A stretch of 47,499 nucleotides of DNA from CALZBJ01 sp945619025. Lineage in GTDB: Bacteria > Pseudomonadota > Gammaproteobacteria > Cardiobacteriales > Wohlfahrtiimonadaceae. The notes below the pieces were generated by a model. That model had not been told where the DNA came from and made no database searches. It saw only the letters and a program-made list of their open reading frames with translations. Position 1 is the first letter of the stretch. Each line of letters starts with the position of its first letter. Shown here piece after piece: positions 40,925 to 47,499 of this stretch. The position numbers and the translations under genes were made by a program. The stretch is from assembly GCA_945619025.1 (NCBI GenBank), contig CALZBJ010000013.1, positions 1 through 47,499 on the forward strand. The letters are read 5' to 3'.

Positions 40925-41773
40925 TTAATCAAGAGGTAGAACCGCATTGATTTGCCCTGTGCCAGAGCTTGCAAAGAGTTCGGTGATAATTTCAGCTTTG
41001 CCCTTATATTCGTCCCAACCGAGAACGCCAAGCAGCATTGCCGTATCGTGCATCAACCCTTCGCCGAAGCAATAGTTGGCATATTCAGGGAGCATCGCGC
41101 AAAACTCTGCCCAAAGCCCTTCAGTCCACATATCCACCACGCGAATGTCCACTTGTTTGTCAAATTCACGGGTATAGCTGTTCATGCCCGCTTCTGCTTG
41201 TTGGTCCCAAATAAAGCGATGTGAGAGTGATCCGCTTGCTAATACCGCAACCGTTCCATCATATTCTTTGATCGCTTCCACTAATGCTTCACCGAGTTTA
41301 CGGCTATCTTGCAGATCGTGAGAGGTACAAAATGCTGAGATCGAGAGCACTTTAAAATGCTGATCTTCATTCATATACCGCATCGGAACGAGCGTTCCAT
41401 ACTCAAGCTCAAGACTTTGAACTTCATGCGACATTGCACGAACACCTTTGCCACGTGCTTTTTCTGCGATCAGATGACCGAGCTCAGGATTCCCATCATA
41501 TTTATAGCTCATATCTTTAATGAAGTGAGGCAACTCATTACTGGTATAAACCCCTTCAAAATGAGCATTACAGTTGATGTGATACCCACTATTTACGAGC
41601 CAATGCGTATCAAATACGATGATTGTGTCGACGCCCAGTTCGCGACAACGGCGACCAATTTCAATGTGCCCATCGATCGCGTTTTGACGGCATCCATGAT
41701 GCTTGCCCGGTAACTCCGAGAGATACATCGACGGAACGTGTGTGATTTTTGCTGCTAATGCGATTTTACCCAT
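40925..41773 (-). CDS. hpaD: 3,4-dihydroxyphenylacetate 2,3-dioxygenase HpaD
   Basis: This extradiol dioxygenase opens the homoprotocatechuate ring to 5-carboxymethyl-2-hydroxymuconate semialdehyde. It is of the LigB-type (class III) fold. The ATG at 41773 has AGGAG 7 bases upstream and gives 282 residues (E. coli 283). Metal and acid-base histidines are visible in KITHVPSMYLSELPGKHHGC and VFDTHWLVNSGYHINCNAHF; later segments are VLASGSLSHRFIWDQQAEAG and NYCFGEGLMHDTAMLLG. It lies between hpaE and hpaF. Confidence 0.97.
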   Translation of the reverse strand: MGKIALAAKITHVPSMYLSELPGKHHGCRQNAIDGHIEIGRRCRELGVDTIIVFDTHWLVNSGYHINCNAHFEGVYTSNELPHFIKDMSYKYDGNPELGHLIAEKARGKGVRAMSHEVQSLELEYGTLVPMRYMNEDQHFKVLSISAFCTSHDLQDSRKLGEALVEAIKEYDGTVAVLASGSLSHRFIWDQQAEAGMNSYTREFDKQVDIRVVDMWTEGLWAEFCAMLPEYANYCFGEGLMHDTAMLLGVLGWDEYKGKAEIITELFASSGTGQINAVLPLD

Positions 41774-41842
41774 GACTATACTCCTAATATTCCTCAACTA
41801 ATTCGTTGTTATATTTATTGTTATGCGAGGCGCCTTGGTGAT

Positions 41843-43303
41843 TTAAACACCCCATTTTGGAATGTGGTGATTGCCAAGCGAGATACAGACGTTTTTCACT
41901 TCCGTGAAGACTTCTAAGCTGTAATCGCCTCCTTCTCGACCCGTCCCTGAGTGTTTTACTCCACCAAACGGCTGGCGTAAGTCGCGCACGTTTTGAGAGT
42001 TAATGAAGACCATCCCGGCTTCAATTTGGGCTGCAACACGATGTGCACGCGTTAAATCCGATGTCCAGAGATACGACGCAAGGCCATATTCAACATCGTT
42101 TGCTAAGCGCACCGCTTCTGCTTCATCTTTAAATTTAAGGAGACAGACCACTGGCCCAAAGATCTCCTCTTGCGCTATGCGCATATTGTTATCAACATCG
42201 GCAAAGACCGTTGGCTGGATGAAGTTACCCGCTTTTAAGTGATCAGGTAATCCCGCTGGACGCTCAAGGCCACCCGCTAAAAGGGTCGCGCCCTCTTCCA
42301 TACCAATTTTGATGTAACCGGTGACTTTGTTGTAGTGATCTTGAGTGATCATCGCACCAACTTGCGTGTCAAAACTTTGTGGATCGCCCACTTTAATGCG
42401 TTTCGCACGTGCCGCAAATTCAGCGACAAATTCATCATAAATGCTCTCTTGAATAAAGATACGAGACCCCGCGGTACAACGCTCGCCATTGAGTGAGAAA
42501 ATGGTAAAGAGTGCCGCATCTAACGCACGTTGCCAATCGGCATCATCAAAGATTAACACCGGTGATTTACCACCAAGTTCCATGGAATATTTCTTAATTC
42601 CCGCATTGGCCATGATCGCTTGACCGGTTTTTGTACCGCCCGTAAACGATACAGCGCGTACATCAGGATGCTGAACTAACGAAGCTCCCGCTGTACTACC
42701 GTAACCTTGAACAACGTTTAATACCCCTTCAGGAACGCCCGCTTCAAGCGCAATTCGGCCAAGCTCATTAGCGGTCAAAGGCGATAATTCAGACATTTTT
42801 AATACCGCGGTATTTCCTAGCGCTAAACAAGGGGCTGTTTTCCAGGTCGCGGTCATAAATGGCACGTTCCATGGCGACACGAGCGCACACACACCGACGG
42901 GCTGATAGAGCGTGTAGTTAAGCATCTGATCATCAACGGGATAGGTATGCCCATTAACGCGCGTACACACCTCAGCAAAGAAGTTGAAGTTATGCGATGC
43001 ACGTGGAATTAACACATTTTGCGTTTGATGAATTGGAAGCCCCGTATCAAGGGTTTCAAGTTGTGCAATTTTCTCAACATTTTGATCAATCAATTCACCA
43101 AAGCGGCGCATAATTTTTGCACGCTCTTTTGCCGGTGTTTTTGACCATTTTGGAAAAGCTTTTTGCGCTGCCGCAACCGCCATATCAATCTCTTTTTGCC
43201 CACCACTTGCCACATCACAGATTTTTTCCATAGTGGCTGGATTAATATTTTCAAAGGTTTCGTCGCTGGCAACTTCTTTACCGTCAATCCAATGCTTAAT
43301 CAT
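41843..43303 (-). CDS. hpaE: 5-carboxymethyl-2-hydroxymuconate semialdehyde dehydrogenase HpaE
   Basis: This NAD-dependent dehydrogenase oxidises the ring-cleavage semialdehyde to the dicarboxylate. It has 486 residues. Aldehyde dehydrogenase marks are VSPWNVPFMTATWKTAPCLA, SFTGGTKTGQAIM, MELGGKSPVLIFDDAD (general base) and LNGERCTAGSRIF (catalytic Cys). The N-terminal HWIDGKEVASDETFENINPA is typical of HpaE. The start has GAGGAGAAAG at short spacing. It lies 97 bases after hpaG2 and 69 bases before hpaD. Confidence 0.97.
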   Translation of the reverse strand: MIKHWIDGKEVASDETFENINPATMEKICDVASGGQKEIDMAVAAAQKAFPKWSKTPAKERAKIMRRFGELIDQNVEKIAQLETLDTGLPIHQTQNVLIPRASHNFNFFAEVCTRVNGHTYPVDDQMLNYTLYQPVGVCALVSPWNVPFMTATWKTAPCLALGNTAVLKMSELSPLTANELGRIALEAGVPEGVLNVVQGYGSTAGASLVQHPDVRAVSFTGGTKTGQAIMANAGIKKYSMELGGKSPVLIFDDADWQRALDAALFTIFSLNGERCTAGSRIFIQESIYDEFVAEFAARAKRIKVGDPQSFDTQVGAMITQDHYNKVTGYIKIGMEEGATLLAGGLERPAGLPDHLKAGNFIQPTVFADVDNNMRIAQEEIFGPVVCLLKFKDEAEAVRLANDVEYGLASYLWTSDLTRAHRVAAQIEAGMVFINSQNVRDLRQPFGGVKHSGTGREGGDYSLEVFTEVKNVCISLGNHHIPKWGV

Positions 43304-43400
43304 CTCTTTCTCCTCGCCTAGTGCTCTAGGACTCTATTTATTCTTCTTATATCGGCGCGGATTTGCCCGCGCGCGGCTCTTTTAATTGGCTAATTATCGA

Positions 43401-44177
43401 TTATGCGTTTTGGCGCTGATAAAACTCAGCCTCCGTTAAGACATGATTGACTAATCGACCAACGCCTTCCACTTCAATCACAACGGTATCGCCGGCTTTC
43501 ACATCAGAGGTGCCTTTCGGGCAACCGGTTGCGATCATATCACCCGGATTGAGTGTCATAAATTCACTTAAATATTCGATTAAAAAAGGAACGTCAAAGA
43601 TCATATCTTTCGTATTTCCTTCTTGACGAAGCTCGCCATTCACCCACGTTTTTAGACCCAAATTCATCGGATCTTTAACGGCCGATTTATCGAGAATATA
43701 GGGGCCAACGGGCGTCATTCCATCACGGTTTTTAACGCGCAGATTAGGGCGATAATAGTTCTCTAGATAGTCGCGAATCGCATAATCATTACAGAGCGTG
43801 AATCCCTCAACATACTCCCACGCATCCTCGCGTTTAACATTTTTCGCAGTTTTGCCGATCACTACCGCAAGCTCACACTCATAATGCATATAATCCACAT
43901 TATCAGGACGCCAGCTATGACTATTGTGACCGACATAGGTTCCGGGAGATTTAACAAAAATAAGCGGCTCTTTCGGAGGCTCAAACGCAAGCTCGGTAGC
44001 GTGATCGGCGTAGTTAAGACCAAGCGCAATCATAATGCCATTCGCTGGCGGTAACCATGTAACTTCCGCCTCTGATTTCACCTCACCATTTGGGAGATTT
44101 ACCGATAAATCATCGTTAACGGTCACGTTATAAATTTCGTTTTGATATTGAATTCGTGCTTTTTTAAGTGCTGACAT
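43401..44177 (-). CDS. hpaG2: HpaG C-terminal-type subunit (isomerase/decarboxylase)
   Basis: This is one half of the bifunctional OHED isomerase/OPET decarboxylase, which in E. coli is a single HpaG polypeptide. It has 258 residues and a fumarylacetoacetate-hydrolase fold: IALGLNYADHATELAFEPPK, FVKSPGTYVGH, YECELAVVIGKTAKNV (metal glutamates), GFTLCNDYAIRDY and MIATGCPKGTSDVKAGD. Its ATG overlaps the stop of hpaG1 by one base (TAATG), giving translational coupling that keeps the two halves at equal dose. Confidence 0.96.
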   Translation of the reverse strand: MSALKKARIQYQNEIYNVTVNDDLSVNLPNGEVKSEAEVTWLPPANGIMIALGLNYADHATELAFEPPKEPLIFVKSPGTYVGHNSHSWRPDNVDYMHYECELAVVIGKTAKNVKREDAWEYVEGFTLCNDYAIRDYLENYYRPNLRVKNRDGMTPVGPYILDKSAVKDPMNLGLKTWVNGELRQEGNTKDMIFDVPFLIEYLSEFMTLNPGDMIATGCPKGTSDVKAGDTVVIEVEGVGRLVNHVLTEAEFYQRQNA

Positions 44178-44830
44178 TACGCGTCCTCCCCGCTGATGGT
44201 ATCGGTTAATGTAGAAATCCCTTCAATGCTCGCAGTGACCTTGTCCCCTGCCGATACATAGATATTATTCGCCGGCGTACCGGTTAAAAGTACATCGCCT
44301 TCGTGAAGCGTCATAAATTCGGTAATTGTTTCTAATAATTCTGGAAGGTCGCGCACCCAGTTTTCACTCGTTTCACGCTGTTTTTCGTCACCATTAACGC
44401 TCAGGGTTAAGGTGAGATTATTTAAATCGCTAATCTCACTTAACGGCGTAACCGTTTCATTAATCGTAAAAAAGCCATCTCGACATTTTGCAACAACCGC
44501 TGGGCGATAATAGCTCTCAATCGGCAGCGAGTAATCGTTAGCCACCGTGATCCCTTTTACATACTCAAGGGCATTTTCTTTCGTCACGCGTGTAGCATCT
44601 TTCCCCATGACAATGGCGATATTTGCCCCGGTTTGTACTTTTTCGAGATTTCCCGCAGGCACAACATGGGTTAAATTATAGGTGTTGGGCGTTTTAATAA
44701 AGAGTACTGGCTTTTTCGGTGGCGCGACATAGGGCTTTTCATTAAACGCCGCTTGATGCGATTCCATCAGCGATTTGAAGTTTAATGCGACACCAAAAAC
44801 GGTTTTATCAGTCAGATCGAGTTGTGACAT
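44177..44830 (-). CDS. hpaG1: HpaG N-terminal-type subunit (isomerase/decarboxylase)
   Basis: This is the partner of hpaG2, with 217 residues from the ATG at 44830 (GGGAGGAGTA upstream). It has the same fold with a shorter N-terminus: VALNFKSLMESHQAAFNEKP, FIKTPNTYNLTHVV, IAIVMGKDATRV, GITVANDYSLP and VLLTGTPANNIYVSAGD. It is the first gene of the catabolic operon, directly behind the HpaR-like operator. It resembles hpaG2 along its length, so the pair is an old tandem duplication not fused here. Confidence 0.96.
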   Translation of the reverse strand: MSQLDLTDKTVFGVALNFKSLMESHQAAFNEKPYVAPPKKPVLFIKTPNTYNLTHVVPAGNLEKVQTGANIAIVMGKDATRVTKENALEYVKGITVANDYSLPIESYYRPAVVAKCRDGFFTINETVTPLSEISDLNNLTLTLSVNGDEKQRETSENWVRDLPELLETITEFMTLHEGDVLLTGTPANNIYVSAGDKVTASIEGISTLTDTISGEDA

Positions 44831-44874
44831 TACTCCTCCCATTTATTATTGTTTTATTGTCTGGTTGTTAAATC

Positions 44875-44915
44875 ACTAATATATTAGTATTAACTATGAT
44901 AATACTAATAGTTAA
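44875..44915. promoter_or_regulatory. Nested palindromes, candidate HpaR operator
   Basis: Three perfect inverted repeats interlock: ACTAATATATTAGT (44875-44888), ATTAGTATTA/TAATACTAAT (44883-44892 with 44900-44909, 7-base spacer) and TTAACTAT/ATAGTTAA (44890-44897 with 44908-44915). They cover the -10 and start region of the hpaG1 promoter, where a MarR dimer would repress. Confidence 0.8.
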
Positions 44916-44928
44916 AAGAGAATGTCAA
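44899..44928 (-). promoter_or_regulatory. Promoter of the hpaG1-hpaI operon
   Basis: On the minus strand a perfect -35 TTGACA (44928-44923) and TATTAT (44904-44899) are separated by 18 bases. The leader to hpaG1 is about 60 bases. Confidence 0.8.
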
Positions 44929-44962
44929 ATCTATTTTGCCGATCTAGATCAAAAACTAAAGA

Positions 44963-44992
44963 CAAAAAAATAGGCCTCTAAATGAGACCTAG
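44963..44992 (-). terminator. Terminator of hpaR
   Basis: CTAGGTCTCA and TGAGGCCTA-type arms (44971-44992) pair on the minus strand and are followed by a T7 run. It isolates hpaR from the hpaG1 promoter. Confidence 0.8.
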
Positions 44993-45036
44993 TTGAATCG
45001 CTGTTTAAGCGCTTACATTTCGATTTTTGAAAATCC

Positions 45037-45543
45037 TTAAAGACCCGCAGCTTCCGCTATTTTTTGCGTTTTTCCATTCACCTTTTGTGGCGCCTTTGGT
45101 AACGTATCATCGCTTGAATCTGCCGAGGCTTTAACGAGCAATTGATCGAGCACATCTTCCAATTGATAGAGCACCTCATCGCCGACTTTCGCGGCAAACT
45201 CATCATAAGCTTTAATGTTCTCTTCTAACACCTCTTCAACAAGTGTTTCAACACCGGGCGCAAGGAGCACTTCAACACGACGACGATCAAATTTAGAGGG
45301 GACTTTAATAATCAGATCGAGATCTTCCATGCGCTTTAAAATCCCCGCCATGCTAGGACTCAAAATACAGCAAATCTCGCACAATTCGCGGGGCTCTAAC
45401 TCTTTTGCTTCATAGAGCGCACGCAAAATACGCCACTGCTGTTCTGTTAAATTCCTCTTATTTAAAATGGGGCGGAAATTTTGCATCATCACTTCCCGCG
45501 CGCGCATCAATAACAGAGGAATATTCCGTTGCATGGTATCCAT
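45037..45543 (-). CDS. hpaR: MarR-family repressor HpaR
   Basis: HpaR represses the homoprotocatechuate operon until HPA or its derivatives bind. It has 168 residues with a MarR winged helix: NLTEQQWRILRALYEA, ELCEICCILSPSMAGILKRM (recognition helix) and KVPSKFDRRRVEVLLAP (wing). N-terminal RNIPLLLMRAREVMMQNFRP is typical of HpaR. The C-terminal ~25 residues (KAPQKVNGKTQKIAEAAGL) are an extra tail. It is encoded upstream of hpaG1 on the same strand, separated by its own terminator. Confidence 0.94.
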   Translation of the reverse strand: MDTMQRNIPLLLMRAREVMMQNFRPILNKRNLTEQQWRILRALYEAKELEPRELCEICCILSPSMAGILKRMEDLDLIIKVPSKFDRRRVEVLLAPGVETLVEEVLEENIKAYDEFAAKVGDEVLYQLEDVLDQLLVKASADSSDDTLPKAPQKVNGKTQKIAEAAGL

Positions 45544-45639
45544 GTTTGTCTACATTCCTTATTTTTGTATCACATATCGCAATTAATTTTGCGCCTATGC
45601 TACCGTTTTAACCGGTTAAAATAAAGTTTAAATTTTAGA

Positions 45640-46494
45640 TTACACAGTGACAGGCGTGAATTTAACGCCCACATCAAGAGGTTTGCCGAAATAGAGCGAG
45701 GTCGTCACCAGTCCATCTGCCCCCGTATTGGCATAGGTTTCAACGTTATTAAGATTGATCCCACCTGCTGCTAAATGCACAAGTTTGGGGTTAATCACCC
45801 GCACCTTTTCGATAATCACCGTCAATATTTCAGGCGGGAGTTTATCATACTGAATCCCATAAATAGGAAGTTCCGCAACGCTCAAAGCATCGGCTTCATT
45901 AGTCACTTCCACTAAAATTGGCTTTTCGCAATCTTTCTCATGAATTTTAGGAATCGCCGTTTTAAGCCCCTCAAACCCACCGACAAAATCGATATGTTGT
46001 TTAAAAAGGAGAATCGTTTCCGATAATCCTAATCGATGCGGATACGCACCACCGGATAAAATCGCCTTAATTGAAAGCGCTTTCGTGCCCGGAAAGACTT
46101 TTCGCGTTGTGAGTACATTTATTTTAGGATTGACCGCTTTTGCACGGCGCACCATTTGATCGGTTCTCGTGGCAATTCCACCGGCATATTCAAAGATATT
46201 TTGCAGGACTTTTACAATCGCATTGAGCGCGTCAAACCGCCCTTCCATCACAAAAAATGGCGTATGCGCTTCGATCGGATCGCCAGAATGTAAAAAAGAG
46301 ATCACCTGAACGCCCTCTTTTTCACAAATATTGACCGCCTCTTCCGTGCCACACGCAATGCCTGCATCACGAGCATAAAACGCCGCACGCGCCGGCTGAT
46401 CACCAATCTCTAAAAGATGAGTGGTTAAATCAAGATGAGTGATATCTTCATTCACCCACGCAGTTAAAATGTCACCCTGAATTGCTCGGCGCAT
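45640..46494 (-). CDS. modD: ModD-type nicotinate-nucleotide-pyrophosphorylase-family protein
   Basis: The protein has 284 residues and the quinolinate phosphoribosyltransferase fold: NEDITHLDLTTHLLEIGD, AGIACGTEEAVNICEKEGV, LTTRKVFPGTKALSIKAILS and GGAYPHRLGLSETILLFKQH. The KALSIKA...PHRLGLSET wording is that of ModD, found with molybdate transporters, rather than NadC, which has a different DDxxLIK run. No mod genes are nearby. The ATG follows AAAAGGAG. Its true role, including for ModD in general, is not known. NadC is the alternative. Confidence 0.78.
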   Translation of the reverse strand: MRRAIQGDILTAWVNEDITHLDLTTHLLEIGDQPARAAFYARDAGIACGTEEAVNICEKEGVQVISFLHSGDPIEAHTPFFVMEGRFDALNAIVKVLQNIFEYAGGIATRTDQMVRRAKAVNPKINVLTTRKVFPGTKALSIKAILSGGAYPHRLGLSETILLFKQHIDFVGGFEGLKTAIPKIHEKDCEKPILVEVTNEADALSVAELPIYGIQYDKLPPEILTVIIEKVRVINPKLVHLAAGGINLNNVETYANTGADGLVTTSLYFGKPLDVGVKFTPVTV

Positions 46495-46554
46495 GGCATC
46501 TCCTTTTAAATCGAATTGTCTGTTAACTATTCGTTAAATAGTGTAAAGATTCGA

Positions 46555-47052
46555 TTATACCGGATCTTGCCCTAACGCCTCGACATTTGCGGTGAAAATT
46601 TGCGTCGGCGCCTGTTTCACCTCTTTTAAGACAATATAAGAGCAGAGCTCGCGCACTTCTGGAATTCGATTTAATCGATCAATCACCAGCTCCGAAAACG
46701 CCGTTAAATCCCGCGCGCAAATTTTTAGAATATAGTTACACGCGCCGGTGACCATATAGGCATACGTCACCTCGGGAATCGCATCAATCGCTTCCATAAA
46801 ACGTTCATGGCTTTGCCCTTGCTTTTGGTCGATTGTGACGTGCACCATCGCCTCAAAGGTGTAGCCCAATTTTTTTAGATTGAGTTCCGCACGATATCGT
46901 TCAATAAAGCCCGCTTGTTCAAGCGCCTTCACGCGACGCAAACAAGCCGAAGGTGAAAGTTCCACGCGTTGTGCGAGATCTTGATTACTCAAACGTCCTT
47001 CATTATGAAGTTGATATAAGATGCGCCAATCCGTGATGTCCAATGCATTCAT
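46555..47052 (-). CDS. Lrp/AsnC-family regulator, 165 aa
   Basis: An N-terminal helix-turn-helix (ALDITDWRILYQLHNEGRLS, DLAQRVELSPSACLRRVKAL) is joined to a C-terminal RAM/ACT-like domain (MVHVTIDQKQGQSHERFMEA, VTYAYMVTGACNYILKICA). I chose the ATG at 47052 because it gives the family length and has GGAGG upstream, though at a long 11-base spacing; an earlier start would add 32 non-family residues. It resembles Lrp or the BkdR/PutR branch. Its target is unknown. It ends 60 bases before the ModD-like gene on the same strand. Confidence 0.9.
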   Translation of the reverse strand: MNALDITDWRILYQLHNEGRLSNQDLAQRVELSPSACLRRVKALEQAGFIERYRAELNLKKLGYTFEAMVHVTIDQKQGQSHERFMEAIDAIPEVTYAYMVTGACNYILKICARDLTAFSELVIDRLNRIPEVRELCSYIVLKEVKQAPTQIFTANVEALGQDPV

Positions 47053-47354
47053 ATTGCAATAATCCTCCGTTTTTTTGTTGTTATGTCGCAGAGCCTCGGG
47101 GTATTTTGGATAGGCATGCAACTTTTTATTATCTTTCAATCCTATCACAAAATAAGAGCTTCACTATAGTAAAGGGAATAAAAAATCCTCAACATCATAC
47201 TCGATATTGAGGATTGATATCGGGCAACGCATGATTTTTACACAGCTTAACCCTTTTTATCTATTTTTAATCAGTCGCTAATTTATCGATATTAAATCAA
47301 GATTAACGACCGATTTTGTTGCCTGTTATTGAATAGTATTCAATATTAATGACA
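47053..47354. other. 302-base gap between the Lrp gene and the UspA-family gene
   Basis: No gene is visible. It contains the terminator of the upstream uspA-like gene (47178-47216), then an AT-rich stretch with short repeats of TTAAT/ATTAA but no clear operator. Confidence 0.5.
47178..47216 (-). terminator. Terminator of the UspA-family gene
   Basis: On the minus strand AATCCTCAA (47215-47207) pairs with TTGAGGATT (47192-47184) over a 14-base loop and is followed by TTTTTATT. Confidence 0.85.
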
Positions 47355-47499
47355 TTATTTAACCATTAATACAGGGCAACCGACTTTCTGAATAACCTTG
47401 CTACTTACACTACCCATCATCAATTTTTGAACTACGTTAAGACCGCGGCTACCGATCACTAAAAGATCAAATTGGCTCTCATCTTCGTAGTCGATAATG
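47355..47499 (-). CDS. Universal stress protein (UspA family), C-terminal end (5' end outside window)
   Basis: The minus-strand frame is open to the window edge and ends at the TAA at 47355. The last 47 codons read ...FDLLVIGSRGLNVVQKLMMG, then SVSSKVIQKVGCPVLMVK. The G-S-R-G-x9-GS-V-S motif is the ATP-binding segment of UspA proteins and the end VGCPVLMVK is their last beta strand. Expected full length is ~140-150 residues or a tandem ~300. Confidence 0.9.
   Translation of the reverse strand, partial: IIDYEDESQFDLLVIGSRGLNVVQKLMMGSVSSKVIQKVGCPVLMVK

Noticed and set aside
41357..41713. A 118-codon frame antisense to hpaD
   Set aside because: It is a shadow of a strongly supported gene and has no features of its own.

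Overview
The window reads as a gammaproteobacterial chromosome of moderate GC with AT-rich accessory stretches. The housekeeping proteins (SecA, ProB, AlaS, LeuCD, AceBAK, YgiBC) are typical of gammaproteobacteria. A member of the Cardiobacteriales/Ignatzschineriaceae type is possible, but that placement is inference from general impression, not a measurement.

Layout. 1-1.7 kb: the 3' part of an acyl-CoA-dehydrogenase-fold gene and an unrecognised 299-aa protein. 1.8-10.6 kb: secA and proB (minus), then leuC, leuD and alaS (plus). 10.6-14.8 kb: an AT-rich, decaying minus-strand run of small membrane or hypothetical genes, with two pairs of duplicated fragments, one gene split by a homopolymer frameshift, one reading frame carrying three in-frame stops, and a truncated gene copy. 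It lies next to a tRNA-Leu(CAA) (15.2 kb) whose 3' flank carries a 12-bp tandem repeat, so it looks like an eroded island. 15.4-16.3 kb: a DUF2145-like gene. 16.4-21.5 kb: an AT-rich four-gene operon encoding a phospholipase-D-like/SF2 helicase fusion, a 68-aa protein, a DndD/Rad50-like ATPase and a 147-aa protein. This operon is the best candidate for an undescribed, probably anti-phage, system.

21.5-26.4 kb: the glyoxylate-shunt operon aceB-aceA-aceK with an intrinsic-terminator-like hairpin before aceK, and a divergent LysR regulator. 27.8-30.0 kb: a small two-helix membrane protein and ygiB-ygiC.

30.5-45.5 kb: a complete 4-hydroxyphenylacetate (HPA) catabolic locus. An MHS-type transporter and an AraC regulator (HpaA-like) are on the plus strand. 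On the minus strand are a Bcr/CflA-type exporter, an Acinetobacter-type two-component HPA 3-hydroxylase (C1 reductase with a MarR-like C-terminal domain, C2 oxygenase of acyl-CoA-dehydrogenase fold, in place of HpaBC), gabD, and hpaG1-hpaG2-hpaE-hpaD-hpaF-hpaH-hpaI headed by hpaR. Together they take HPA to 3,4-dihydroxyphenylacetate, through ring cleavage and decarboxylation, to pyruvate and succinate semialdehyde, which GabD oxidises to succinate. A strong promoter overlapped by nested palindromes lies before hpaG1, and a related palindrome lies before the MHS transporter, which suggests shared HpaR control.

45.6-47.5 kb: a ModD/NadC-like phosphoribosyltransferase, an Lrp/AsnC regulator, and the C-terminus of a UspA-family protein running off the window.
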